Assembly (NCBI RefSeq): GCF_932276165.1 | Contig: NC_064009.1 | Coordinates: forward strand, 7,006,001 to 7,070,000 | DNA: 64,000 nt | Source of the DNA: Plutella xylostella | Taxonomy: Eukaryota; Arthropoda; Insecta; Lepidoptera; Plutellidae | Reading direction: 5' to 3' | Shown here: positions 47,544-59,648 of the stretch, piece by piece | Position numbering within the stretch: the stretch's first letter is position 1 | Layout: every line of letters starts with the position of its first letter | Translations under genes and position numbers: made by a program | The notes under the pieces: generated by a model | Seen by the model: only the letters and a program-made list of their open reading frames with translations | Told to the model about the DNA's origin: nothing | Database searches by the model: none

Positions 47544-49249
47544 TAGCGCGCCCGATTTGTTTATATAGTGATTGTATGATTATTTTTAATGGACCACTTA
47601 TGATGTAGTCGTCCAGAGAGTGTTAATTGTTGATCAATAACATTAATGTGATTGTTTAGGGTGGTTGTTGTATTAGTTAAGTTGCTAATTTACGTAAGTA
47701 AGAGAAGTAGAAGAACACCATTAACATCTTATGTGCTAGATTTACCTAAAGGCGACAAAGTAACTAAGTACTTCCAAATTCCAAGCCCACGACAACCAGC
47801 AATTCGCAACAGATGGCAGCTGGTGACGTCACTCGGAGGCACAATGGCAATCAGCGCCATCGCGGGCACGTCTCTAACGAGGTACGAATTGTAGATACAA
47901 CACGCACAGCAATAGAGAGATCTCGAGATACCGCGCTTTGTAGCGCGCCGAACTGTCATGCCGATGACGTCAAGCTGACGAAAATGTACTTAGGTAGGTA
48001 CTTGTACAGATAATCTTTTATGATTGTCATAATTTTAGAGGTATAATCTCATTATTTATTTCTGTACTTTAATTTACTGAAGCCATAGCTAATTTCACGC
48101 AAGATTGGGTTGGGCTACTACTACCTATGTAGTATTTAAGTTATAACCTTACGCTACATACTAAAATACGAACTTTATTACAATTAATTACATTAATCGA
48201 ATCCGACATTTAATTACTTATTAACTAAATATCTATACTTAGTACATTTTATGCGGTAAACTTAAACTTGTATTTAACAAGAAGCGTAGAATTTTACAAC
48301 GCATCCACAACTTTTAAATTCTTTACAAAAATTTATTTACGATTGTGTTCATAAATTTAATTACAAATTTTTCTTTAGTGAGCGACGCCGACAAAAGATT
48401 TAATCAAAATCATGAAGTCACCGTCGTGAAATTGTTCATCGAATCAATGAGCCGTATCAAATGGACAACGATTGACCATTGTCATGTTCCATGTATGCAA
48501 AACCGCGCATGGCTTTCCGGCTGCGAGCCCGGACTTGGCATGCAAAGCAGCCGACTACATAATTCATAAGCATACCATACCAGCTTGATGGACACTCGGG
48601 GTAATAAACTGCGCAGTCTTTTGTTTTCTACGTCTATTGCGGAGACGCTGAAGTAAAATTTGCAAATCATCACTGTCCAGACAAAGCTATAGCTGGCTTT
48701 TTCGTCTGAGAAAACAGTAAATGATGCACACCACTCGCGACTCCTGACAAGTGCCGTGTTGTGTGTCAGTGTTGAGCTGTAACATATCATCTCGGCGGAT
48801 CTCAGTATAAATAGTTGTTCTGGTTACTGTTGGGGCGTCTGTCGGGACACGTGCGGGCGATGAGGCGGCGCAGGCGCAGCTCACACACTGTCTCACTTTA
48901 CTGAGACATACCACATAAATAGCAACGTCATTAGATAGTACCTTAGACAATTGACATATCCCTGGATAGTACCAAATGCCATATATTTATCCTCAGTGGT
49001 AATTAAGCTTTTAATTTTAACATAAAAAATAGGGGTGATATAATGAGACTTAATGATAAAGTCGTCAAAATAATAAATCCACAATGGTTTTTATAAGATA
49101 CGGCAGAGCATACATGGTATACGCCAAAAGTCAGGATCATCAAACTAAAAAGAAGCATCGGTTTGGAATGAGCTCTTGTTGGCTGCATCAGGGAAGCTTT
49201 GAGACATACATAGATTTCCCTTGACCATTCCTCAAAGTCTGAAGACAAA
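47544..49249. other. Intergenic DNA, no gene seen
   Basis: No supported gene. The frames at 47652-48013, 48345-48569 and 48482-49084 overlap on both strands without domains. Confidence 0.45.
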
Positions 49250-49311
49250 AGGTCTTTAATCAGTGCAAGACGAACCTGCCAGGGATCACGTATGGTTCAG
49301 AAATGTGTAAG
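49250..49311 (+). pseudogene. LINE reverse-transcriptase remnant
   Basis: The plus-strand stretch AAGGTCTTTAATCAGTGC and onward reads KVFNQCKTNLPGITYGSEMC, close to the KVFNQCVLPVMTYGSETW signature that I recall from moth RTE-type LINE polymerases. It is about 20 codons long and surrounded by unrelated sequence, so only a scrap remains. Confidence 0.6.
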
Positions 49312-49579
49312 TACCCAGAATAACTTAGTGTGCTAGAACAAAATATAACATTGGCATACCTGTGGCAATTAGCTACCTCTATCATCAGCAATTAGCGGTG
49401 GTGGCGAGGTCGTGATCGTGACGTCACGTGTCGCACGCTCACGTCATTTCGGCGGAGTCGTGACCCCCGCACGTGGGCCCCAGCTGCACTTAATTCATTC
49501 GATCTATTTGTCTATGGCCACCGTGAGGTATTAGACTCGAAAATCGGTGAAAGGTTACCCAACTTACATACACATTATA

Positions 49580-49799
49580 CACTCACGGGCAATGAAAAGG
49601 TTCCACTGAGAAAAACATAAAATTACTGATAAACGGAAAAGGCTTAAAGACGGCTTCTGCAACATTCAAGTACATTTAACAGAGTATCAGGATATTACCA
49701 ACTAAATACAATAATATTTTGTTAAATCTTTTAATAAAATAATTGGGGTCTTTTGATGTCGACATGTTGTAAGTGGAACTTTTTCATTGCCCGTGAGTG
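49580..49799. mobile_element. TA-flanked MITE, copy 2 (best preserved)
   Basis: Ends CACTCACGGGCAATGAAAAG and cattgcccgtgagtg form inverted repeats of about 28 bases (extending through gttccact / agtggaac). TA flanks both sides (49578-49579, 49800-49801). The 220 bp interior is AT-rich and non-coding. Other copies: 21490-21710 and decayed traces near 18832 and 55440. Confidence 0.88.
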
Positions 49800-49801
49800 T
49801 A

Positions 49802-52800
49802 ATAAAATAAAAAAGTGCATAGTAAAGTAAACTACCTAGTCCCTACACTTACATCTGCTACTTTACCCATGTGTTCTAAGTGGCTATGTAGCAACAGTGT
49901 TTTTAGTGCTGCACGTTTTATGGATTTCAAAGTAATATTCCGGCTCAACCTACCCATTTTGTAAAGAAATTGTAGTAGACTCTCAGGTTTCAATTTTATA
50001 TTGCCAGCCAGGAAATTTTAGAGCTTTAAAATTGTTGGTTGGCGTTAAAACTATAATATGAGCGCTATAAAGTCTCAACGATGAATAGGTGACCCTGTTG
50101 GACGTGTAGATGTTTGCGATCGTAAAGGCAGCAGCGAGCGCCCGCCCTGTCACACTCAGGATTATTTATGCAGCGGTCGGGTTTTACGTCGACACACTCC
50201 GACACAAGTTTGATGACTGTTTTACGAGTGACGCCTAATTACTCGGTTTCCTCTATGAATAATAAGCCGGCTTGATAGTTCGGAGAGCACTTGGAATTCG
50301 TTTGGGAACTGTGAACCAGTCTTTGTTGTCCGCGTTTATGTGCTGAGCCCGTGGGACATAGGAGATGAGGGAATTCGTTCTACTAATAACGAACTCACTC
50401 AAATTTCTTTTGAAGTTTACACTGATTTCTAGTGTAAACATAAACTCTTAACCTACGTTGAGAACATAAAAATTAACTTGAAACCCCCTTACATATTAAT
50501 TAACTCACCTTACTTCAGCAATGCATAAAATAATTTTATTATGCTTTGCTCTAAAGATTTTTTACCCATGGATAATAATCTGTCCCAACTGGTAACCGTT
50601 TAAAAGTCACTATATTTTGCCATAAATATCCGGGTTTAAAGGACCATAATCTCGACAGATGTCAAACAAATTGTTTACACTTCCAAATGTGACGAAGCCA
50701 CTTAAGTAAACACTTTGTTAAACAAGAAGTTTTGTAATTTTGTTGGTATCGATAAAAAAGTTCGTCGCACCAGGAATAAAATATTTAAGAAAAAGGCTTC
50801 ATAAGGATTTTCGCTGACATTTTGTAGCATCTTAATAACTTAATCCTTCAATAAACCCACGAATATCACGAGTTACATAACTGGTGTAGAAATGTAGAAA
50901 TCATGATAATGACCACGGAAATTCCAATGGACTACATTCTTTGGGCACATTAGAACATCTGTGTTGGTATCTGCTTTATTTTGTTGTTTTTTGGCGATAA
51001 TCGTGCAGTTTTTTCTCTTGAATATATTATACATTTCATATCCTGTTCGCCAGAGGAGAAGGTCGTCCAGTTGGCATTCCATTTTATTTTTGATTTTAAA
51101 AGGCTTGTGTTTAAATAGTTAGTTGCTTGGTCCGTGAGCGCATCTTGGGTCGAAGTGGATGACGTCACTGTCGCTTGACCGAGATCAGAGTCGTCAGGTG
51201 CAAGGTCGTCTCGAGACCAGGAAACCAAGTTAACAACGTTATGTACTGCCTTTATATGTATTTTAATATACTGTATAGCCTCAAGTGAATAATCGTACGA
51301 ATCATGATCCATCCATATGCAATAGGATCCGTTGTTACATCCACTATCGTTTTTTTGCTCTGAAGGTAATTTTGATGAGACTATAATACTTAGTTTAATT
51401 TTTTGTTCGACACCCTGTATTATCGTTGGAAATAGTAATAAATCAAAACCTGCTATGAAGCCTTTTTTGGATTAAGCGCCATTATTTATAGCTTTAAGAC
51501 GTTGATTAGATAAACGTGTTAACATTCTTAGGCGCCTTGTCAGCTGTAAAAGCTATTGATCCTATAACTACCATAAAAACATGTTGGGTTATTCCAGCAT
51601 TAAAAACAGTTACATATTTAGCAAGGTCATTCGATCCAAAACACTTAAAATTAGCCAAGTAGCCATTTGCTATAATTAAACGCCTATCGTTATAGGTGGT
51701 ACCTACATAATTCTAAACTGGCAAGTTAGTTTATGATATTATATGAAGCATTTATACCCATATTGAAAAACAGTGGTAAAGATAACTTAAGTACTTAATT
51801 CATATCCCCACTGTTAGTAGTAAGGCAAATGAAAAGCTAGGGAAAATGACGACCGAAACTGCTGACCAGTACTAACTTTATCTTTGCACAGGAATATAGG
51901 ATATCTTTGCAGCCTCCTGATAGCTGGTTGCCTTTTTCTCTCGATATCCAGCAAGCCCTACTACAATACAGCCCATACTATCGGAAATCGGATAAATCAC
52001 GGAATAATGTATAGGTATAAAGACAAGTAATTTACCCAGGACGTGGTCTGACATCGAGGTTACTGGCTCGGCTCACGCAGCTCTGCACGTGGCCGCCGTA
52101 ACGCTACGTTTTCATGACTTTCATGTTTGTTTCCTCAAATATGCGCGCAGCTGCGCTGTCAATTGTTTTGGCACCGATGGATCTTGACCCGCTTATTGCA
52201 AGCATTATAATACTTACCTATTCTATGTGCGGCTGGTTAGCTGTTTATTCTTTAAAACTACCAACTATTGTTTTGTGTCGTTTGTTGCTAGACCAGGAAA
52301 ATGGTGTTTGAAAATAAACTGGTTGTTAGGTATTTATTGTTGATGTTAAATGATTTATTACCAACGCGTGTATAAAAAACTAGTTTTCCATCATCCATCA
52401 CGATTCATATAAGTATTTATATATTTTTAGAGAATTCCTTTATATTTTGTATTGTCCTATCTAGGTGGTTAGTGCTTACCACCCTGGCGGGCCGGGTGAC
52501 TGGGTGTGTGTAGCCTAGATCTATATCGGCAACACTTTCGCGGTAAGTTTCACGAACTCTCTAGTTTCACATTCTGCGCGGCTGCGGGTCACGTGACCCC
52601 ACTAGTGATGCCCTCCGTCCGCTGCAACTTGCATACATTAGGAAATATTTAATACAATAATGATTGCGATTGAGAAGTACTTACCTAGATAATTGTTTGT
52701 AGATAGTCCAGATTATAAGTGCATACTTGTTCCAATAGGTCTTCTCTGATTTGCAGTAGTATGGTATGAAAATTACTATTATTATTATTTTATTTTTTTA

Positions 52801-54177
52801 TTTATTTATAAAAACAGGCATATATACATTACATTTTTGTTTGACAGCGCCATTAAACCGGAATGGTTTGTCTTGGCACATTAAAATGAATTTACACATA
52901 TAGTAGGTACAATATTACGATACATTCACGGTTAAACATTACAGTACATTAATCGGTGAAGTATTATACTTATAGGTATTATCTTAACACATCGTACACT
53001 CCTGACTTAATACAAAAGCAAGTACCTATTTTATTGTGAGTAAAATTTTATTAGCGTTAGTTAAAGTTATTATCAGCTACAATTATTCTGTTCAGCATTT
53101 GTGACGTTGAGTTCAATATAATTTTGGACAATTGTGATAGTCACCACCACCATTTATTTATTTAATTCAGAAAAAATAACAGCGTTATAGAAGGTTCTTA
53201 TGAGATAATTTGTAGTAGTGAGTGGTAAGGCCAATAACAAATTTTCCTTAATTAACATTAAGTAATATGTGCAACTTAAATAAGTAGCCTTATAACTTTA
53301 AACTTAAACTAACCTAACCTAACCATTATTAACATTATCTGTCCCTACAGTCTCTTCTTCACAAGGCAGGCCACTCCGAATCAAAACTTTACAGCCAGCC
53401 TAAAGCCACGACAAAATCCCCCAAACGATATCCGCCTAACGAGTTTTAATCGAAATCAATATTCGTATTTGAGTTACATCACTAGCGCCGCAGCTGCGCC
53501 GGCGCCGGCGCCGCCTCCTTATTCAGCACCTCATTGGATAATCATTCTGGAATTCCGAAGTCACGTCGATTCGACCGCGTACTTCGCTGACATAGATATT
53601 ATGCATACTATTACCATGTCGGCACTAATGACTGGCCTTTTAATTGATTCGAGCCCGTATGCCCTTAGCTGTAAGAGTTCTATCTACATTAGCTACATAT
53701 GTAGGTCCGAGACGTATTAATAAAGACACTTTATTATGAATTATGATGCTCTATTAGTTTAGTTCTAGTCGCATAAGAATTGATAAAATTCTTGAGTGTG
53801 TTAGGTTAGTTTTAGGAATGAAAACCTACTAACAAAACGTATACTTAACTTAAAATAGTTCGAAAAGATTGATGTTTGTCGTGATGTAGAGTTACTCTTC
53901 AAACTCGACACTCGAGGCTCAATAAGCAGCTGACCTACTGGGATGACGCCATCACATTGATGTTTATGTCCATATCGGAAATAATCAGCTGTGGTTGACC
54001 TTTCCGGGTATTTCTGTACGTTTTGTGCTCCTTTCTTTGCATTAATTAGCCTCTTCTGTACAATTTTATCTATACTTACTTGGTTTATACAGTACACATT
54101 TGAATAACATATTTTATTATCCATAACAATTAATAATTTTGAAAAATGTGTAGTTTAAATTCCGTACTAAAATTCTA
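49802..54177. other. Intergenic DNA, no gene seen
   Basis: No supported gene. A 120-codon minus-strand frame (51312-50950) and a 65-codon plus frame (52114-52311) have no recognisable features. T/A-rich stretches at 52780-52815 and 53150-53165 may be 3' tails of minus-strand LINE scraps. CpG/E-box patches occur at 49395-49490, 52560-52630 and 53480-53520. Confidence 0.45.
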
Positions 54178-54319
54178 AGGGCTGATTTTTCAATAGTCAG
54201 ATAAATGTTATCTGAGGAATAAAATTGTTGCTGTCACTATCTAATACAAACATTCAGACGCGGCAGCATCAGAATTATTCCCCAGATAACTTTTATCTGA
54301 CTATTGAAAAATCAACCCT
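54178..54319. mobile_element. MITE with 36 bp inverted ends
   Basis: AGGGCTGATTTTTCAATAGT then cagataaatgttatctg on the left pairs with cagataacttttatctgact and attgaaaaatcaaccct on the right. 142 bp, non-coding, a clean fold-back structure. Confidence 0.8.
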
Positions 54320-54699
54320 AAGAGTAAAAGGCTTCATCTGTCTTTCAGCATAGCATATTTATCTCTACATTCTGCAGTGTCTAAAGCTAAGGACCTAGTT
54401 CATTATGTACGTCTGATAGTACGGTTCGCAGCAAATGTCAGCTGACTACAATAGCTGGCCAGGTGTGACCACCGGGCGACCAGCCAGCCGATAGCTAACC
54501 ACATGACACTACTGGTTAAAATTCAAAGTTCCGGGATTAGTGACACAACTGTGTCGGTTACCAAATGTGGTTATCCTATTATCCTGTACACTATTGATAA
54601 GCGATGTTCATTTTAAAATACTGTAAAATGACATACTCAAATGATGGTTGGTGGAAAAAGACCTCTTTATGTGTACATGTTGTTATGTGTAGTTGTGAT

Positions 54700-55074
54700 A
54701 ATGTCCTCCTAGCCGAATTTCGACCACGGCGGCCAATCTCAATTGAGATCAGCCATCTACGCAGGAGTAGATTATAGTGCCCAAGTGTGTGCGCAGTACA
54801 CAGGAGCACTCTCTGTTCCATCACTCTCATAGCCCAATGGGACGGATTGACCGACACGACTGGAGAGAGCTAGGCGCAGGACCGACTGCTTTACATGCCC
54901 ATCCGACAGCATGGATCGTTTCACTGTTTCGGACATCAGGTGATCAGCCTACTATGTCCTAACCAAACTTAGAACCATAATTTAGAAACACAAATTGATG
55001 GTCCCACCCGGGAATCGAACCCGGGACCTCTGGGTCATGAAGCGAAGCTTCTACCACTAGACCACAGAGGCAGT
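54700..55074 (-). mobile_element. tRNA-derived SINE
   Basis: The tRNA-like head lies at 55073-55000 on the minus strand: A-box-like TGGTCTAGTGGTAGAAGC, then CCGGGTTCGATTCCCGG with a perfect T-arm and B box. The acceptor stem does not pair well, so it is not a functional tRNA. A tRNA-unrelated body follows (gttaggacatagtaggctga, ccgaaacagtgaaac, ctgtgtactgcgcacac) down to a tail near 54700 (cgaaattcggctaggagg). The wording matches a SINE family widespread in moths. Confidence 0.75.
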
Positions 55075-57740
55075 TGTGATAACCCATTGCCCGACGTGGT
55101 GATTGATGGATTAAGAAATTTAAAACCTTAAATCAAGATCAGGAATTAAATCCTTAAACCCCCGAGCATTACACGGAGAAGGACTGCGGGAACAAAAACA
55201 TAACATGAATTATCCTTATTTACTATACTGTAATATAGAGCTCGGAGCTGTTTTTCGCATTGCATCTATTACTGTAGGTACTTAGTTGGCACAATGTAGT
55301 GTAGGTACTGTAGGCACTGGCCCAGCTGTGGTCGCGCCGGCGACCCGCGATAACCCGCGAGGCGCCAGCCACAGACCATCCTGCGATGATACAATAATAT
55401 GCACTAGCTGCTCCTGGACTGCGGATTCTAAAGTAATAACTCACGTGCAATGAAAAAGTTCCAAGTTTCAACTGCCTTTCCATATGTCACTGAGACTTTT
55501 TAATTGCTCATAGTCATGATCATGAGTGTAGGGAGTGTAGTTTTGCATGTTTTCCAAAGGGATCAATCTAGCTATAGATCATTGGTAAAATGCATATACT
55601 TTATTATAGTTATGAAAAATTAGTATGCAGGATGTTACAAATTAGCACATGTGGGTTCAGGGACTCAGGACTATTTTCTCTTTCACTTTTTTGACAATGA
55701 ACGTCACACCACGTCCACGGCCTTCCTCATCGAGCCACTACCGGCTATCTGTCCTAGGTCACTTGTCTCGCAGTATTAAGTTTTCTTTTTCGTGGTGTCC
55801 ACTTGATAACTCTAATACCCCAACGGTCATCGAATATTATTTCATACTATACTTCAATAAGACACTTAGTTATAAAAAATAATATTATTATCATCAAGAT
55901 GAATACTTCTTACAGCAGCGCCACAAACTCAGTCGGAAGATATCGCGGTCGTCATACACGTCGGATCTCCATTCATACTTTATAGCTGTGGAGATAATGA
56001 ACAGCTGTTTGTTGTGATGCACTTATCATTGATGTCTTACATCATACTGTCTCTACAGCATTTATGTTTGTTATAAATTTATAACTTTATTTCTTGTATC
56101 CATACCACTAACAAGTCAATGGTAGAGAAATTTAATTATAGTATTACCACAAAGGTTGCAGAAAAGTTAAGTATTTGAACGTGTAGGCCGACATAAGTTG
56201 GTGCCATACTTCTAATACTGTGCATTGTACGAAACGGCAAAATATTTTGATATTATCGGCTTCACAATTGAATCGGCTTTCGAGAAATCTACGGTGATTA
56301 TTTAATTTTGTTCGCAACGCGATCCTACACGTTAGTGGGAATACTTGGAACCTAACAAAGGCTTTTGTTTCGATTCAGTTCTGCCGTGCTACCAGCAAGC
56401 TTTATAGGAACCCTTCATCTCTTACTTAGTACTTTACATTAAATTGTTCAACCATATTCATTACACTTTAAATGCTTTTCCCTATAATAATTGGTGATCT
56501 GTAAATGTATAAATTGTCCCCTAATACTCATAAAATAGTTATCGCACCATCCACAACGTTAGTCTTAGACAAGTAACGTTAGTACATTCCATCCATTGCT
56601 TTTTAACGGTCCGATACCTACTACGACATTCACCATGCATATTCTCTTTGTCTCCATTCTATCGCTTTAAGGCCATATTTCGAGATGATGATAGCAGCCT
56701 TAAAGTCGACAGTTTCGGTTTAATGTTTTTAGTTTTGTTGCATTCCCGCGGTGACCGCGCGCTGTGGAACTGGTTTGTTGACCGCTCGCGAACGCGGGGA
56801 CCCTCTGGACCCCAGTTTGTTTCAATCAAAGGTATTTTGAAGAAAGGGCGCCAACACTTGGAAGGCAGTTCAGATTAACGTAAAGGCTTGTAAGACTGGA
56901 GGTTATGCTTATGCTGTCCTTGCTACAGACTTAAATTTGTAGTAGTGTCATCGATGGATGGCCGGGCTACAAAACTGCATAGTCACTCACGTTAAAAGGT
57001 TTTTCCATTTGGTGATCTTCCTTGTCGCCCAGCTTAACATAAAAAATATATTTATTTAACAAGACCACCCCAGCTCATCACAAATGTTATTGTTTGAATA
57101 ATTTATATTCATCACCATCTCCATTACGATTACTTTAATGCGGAGTTTAACAACTCAAAATTATGATGTTCCAGAAATTGTAGCTCACGCCTTTAACATC
57201 TGTCAAACCGCTCAATCTTCTCAAATGCGATTTTAATAGCTGACAACTCTTTTATTTTGGGATGTAAATGGTAAATGTACGGGGTTTTAGAGTTTAATCC
57301 GGCGATTCTCTGTAATTTGGAAGAATTCGTTTTTTATTCATTTAGGAGTTAAATCTTCTCACATCTAGATTATATGATTGTAGAGCGGGCAACCGCAAGT
57401 CACGGGTGGGTGGCGGCGACAGGTGTAGTGGGTCTCGTTCACACGCGAGGGTCCGCTCGGAGCCTCCGTCGTGCTCATCGGAGCACCAGCGGAACGACAC
57501 AAGATCCCTGCAAGAAACCACTACCGTGGCCCCCACGCAAAAACAAGCGAACCTAAAGCAGTACAGTAAAGGTGGAAATGGTTTGATGCAGGACGAGACG
57601 ACCACAATCAGTGTGTCTGCACCCCGTGACCAAGTCGTTAAGGGGTACAATATGGTTTTTTCTAAATTCAAATGCCCCGATGTGTAGTGACCGCAGTTCC
57701 TTACAAGAAACTGATTATATCGCATAATAATTATGATGAT
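55075..57740. other. Intergenic DNA with a decayed MITE trace
   Basis: At about 55438-55531, aactcacgtgcaatgaaaaa, gttccaag and a closing catgagtgta resemble a shortened copy of the TA-flanked MITE family. Otherwise no recognised element or supported gene; the overlapping frames on both strands at 57342-57725 are not convincing. Confidence 0.4.
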
Positions 57741-57943
57741 CGAATGGTGGAGTGTTATAGTGACCCTGGCTGTTATGCCAAAGATCCAGCAGGGTTCGAT
57801 TCCCGGCTGGGGCAGATATTTGTACTCAGGTCTTGGGTGTTAATATTTGCATCTGTGTAGATAAATCAGATGTACGACACCCATACTACAGACTCTGCTG
57901 GGCTCGGATGGCCGTGTTAGAGATGTTCTCACATATTTATACA
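57741..57943 (+). mobile_element. tRNA-derived SINE (ggttcgattcccggctggggc family)
   Basis: A tRNA-like head with A-box-like ggagtgttatagtgaccct and B-box gggttcgattcccggctggg is followed by cagatatttgtactcaggtc, ttgggtgttaatatttgcat and acacccatactacagactct. This order is that of a common lepidopteran SINE. It ends in AT-rich DNA near gatgttctcacatatttata. Confidence 0.7.
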
Positions 57944-58373
57944 ATTTGCGATTGAAGTTATGCATTTTAGAATATTTTGAGCCCCAGACCAAGTATAGTG
58001 ATTTTGCATGAAAATTTTGGTGTTAATAGAGCGTTTAAGCACATTAAACGCCAACTGCAGCATAAAGAACAGTCAGGTCACTTGGACATCACGGAAACTG
58101 GCAATAAATTATGCTTTACGGACAATAACATAGCGTTTAGACCAAGACCTCCTTGGCTTTGATGTGTCCAGCGTGGCCAAGATCTGAAGTGTATTCGGTA
58201 ATTGCAATAATCGGCTGTGCTGGCCACACACGAGCTTTCATGTCTGGAGACGCTCGAATCCGCTCGATCGTGGTTAAATCTGTCTCATGATTGGTGCAAT
58301 CACACAAATTGGACTTCCTGCGAGGGTGGCCGCGCGCAGTTCCTCCCCAACGTCTTCAATTGTTTCTCTGACT
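57944..58373. other. Intergenic DNA, no gene seen
   Basis: No gene or repeat recognised. Confidence 0.4.
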
Positions 58374-58491
58374 CAGGGGGGTTACTCTATACTGACGAAA
58401 AACGAACAGATGAGAACTGTCGTGCAATCGGCACGTTTATTACAGTGATCGCTCTGAACCTTCGTTTTTCGTCATATGGAGTGGCCTCCAG
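58374..58491. mobile_element. MITE (gggttactctat family), copy 2
   Basis: Starts caggggggttactctatact gacgaaaaacg and ends cgtttttcgtcatatggagt ggcctccag, imperfect inverted ends matching 47403-47543. About 118 bp. Confidence 0.65.
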
Positions 58492-58895
58492 GTCGTTATG
58501 GAGTCCGTCTCCTCGGTCACAGTCGCTTCCTCTCCTGTAGGGTGGCCACGCAGCGTGATTCCTCGCCGCACCTCTTTATTCACATTTCTTCGTCACCCTT
58601 CGGCGCCTTTTAGTGAATGGCCGTTGAGATTTTAAAGTACCTACGTAAGGCAGGATTCATGGTTACTAGACACGGTCGACGTTATTACGGCAATCGGAGA
58701 AACGGCTCTTTCATTTTTGATTTCACTCGGTGCGTTTCCCGCTTATCTGACATTTAAATCGTCCAATCGCGCACAATCTGCGCAAATGACGCCCAATTAC
58801 GAGGGAACGTCTCGGTATGCGCCAATTAGATTGCGCAGCGCACCTGGCCGCCGCCGCCGCCGCCGCCGACTCACGATTTGTCGCTTGAACTTTTA

Positions 58896-58896
<1 letters not shown>
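58492..58896. other. Intergenic DNA with a (CCG)n run
   Basis: No gene. A ccg triplet run at about 58849-58869 immediately precedes the (AAAT)n tail of the LINE. Confidence 0.5.

Positions 58897-58953
<57 letters not shown>
58897..58953 (+). repeat. (AAAT)n microsatellite, likely LINE 3' tail
   Basis: About fourteen aaat units on the plus strand, i.e. (ATTT)n at the 3' end of the minus-strand LINE. Short-repeat tails of this kind replace poly(A) in several non-LTR clades. Confidence 0.85.
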
Positions 58954-58954
<1 letters not shown>

Positions 58955-59167
58955 CTTTTATTTCGTTTAAAGCTTAGCCTAGATTACATACAAGGTTGGG
59001 ACCGCCTAGTAAGTAAACAATACCTGTGACAGACGGCCCCGCTCTTTTAATAACATACGGTTAAAAATATTGAAAGCAACATAAGCTTAACTGTGTAAGA
59101 TTTTAAGTTAAGGATAGTTAAAGATAACAAAGATAACAATATAACAAGTTATGTGAATCTGACACAT

Positions 59168-59170
<3 letters not shown>

Positions 59171-59208
<38 letters not shown>
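59171..59208 (+). repeat. (TG)n microsatellite
   Basis: About 19 TG dinucleotides inside the LINE 3' untranslated region. Confidence 0.9.
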
Positions 59209-59390
59209 TATATTAGATTGTTGCATTTTAGACAAAAGTGCATATAAGTAGGTAGGTAATACATAATATAAAGTAGGTATATCACCTATAAAATGGACAA
59301 GATTAGTATAAGTATAGGTATAACGCGGTTTTTTTTTTTTTTGAACCTACGTTTATAGGTAGGTATGTAGTAAGTATTAGTCTTAGGATC

Positions 59391-59600
59391 ATCAAATATA
59401 GGATAGGCATGTCATCAAACATCAAACAGGGTGTATACGTAGTAGTTTGTCAGGTTTGACCCTACGAAATAAGAAGAAATAATAATCTTGGGATCGGTAA
59501 ATATCAAACCATCAAACAGGGTGTGTAGTTAGTACATTGCCCTGTTTGACCCTACGAATGAATTCTTGGGATCGGTAGATATTAAGCCATCAAACCTGGA
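59391..59600 (-). repeat. Tandem repeats in LINE 3' UTR
   Basis: atcaaacagggtgt recurs at 59421 and 59511 (period 90) and, diverged, at 59589 (atcaaacctgg), each followed by a tttgaccctacgaa tract and cttgggatcggta. About 2.3 units. Such UTR repeats may serve reverse-transcriptase recognition, by inference. Confidence 0.75.
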
Positions 59601-59648
59601 AGTACCTATATATTATTTTTATTAATGTTTTTTTTTTTTTTTTTTTTT

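Noticed and set aside
50950..51312. 120-codon minus-strand frame
   Set aside because: Hydrophilic but without recognisable motifs or promoter and splice context; treated as chance.
53308..53323. ctaacctaacctaacc, resembling the insect telomere repeat TTAGG
   Set aside because: Only about three units within ordinary sequence; too short for telomeric or interstitial telomere DNA.
55000..55073. tRNA-like sequence with a perfect T-arm
   Set aside because: The acceptor stem does not pair and a SINE body follows, so it is the head of a SINE rather than a tRNA gene.
57342..57725. Overlapping frames on both strands (93-127 codons)
   Set aside because: Long open frames on both strands of the same GC-rich DNA, without domains, are typical of non-coding sequence.
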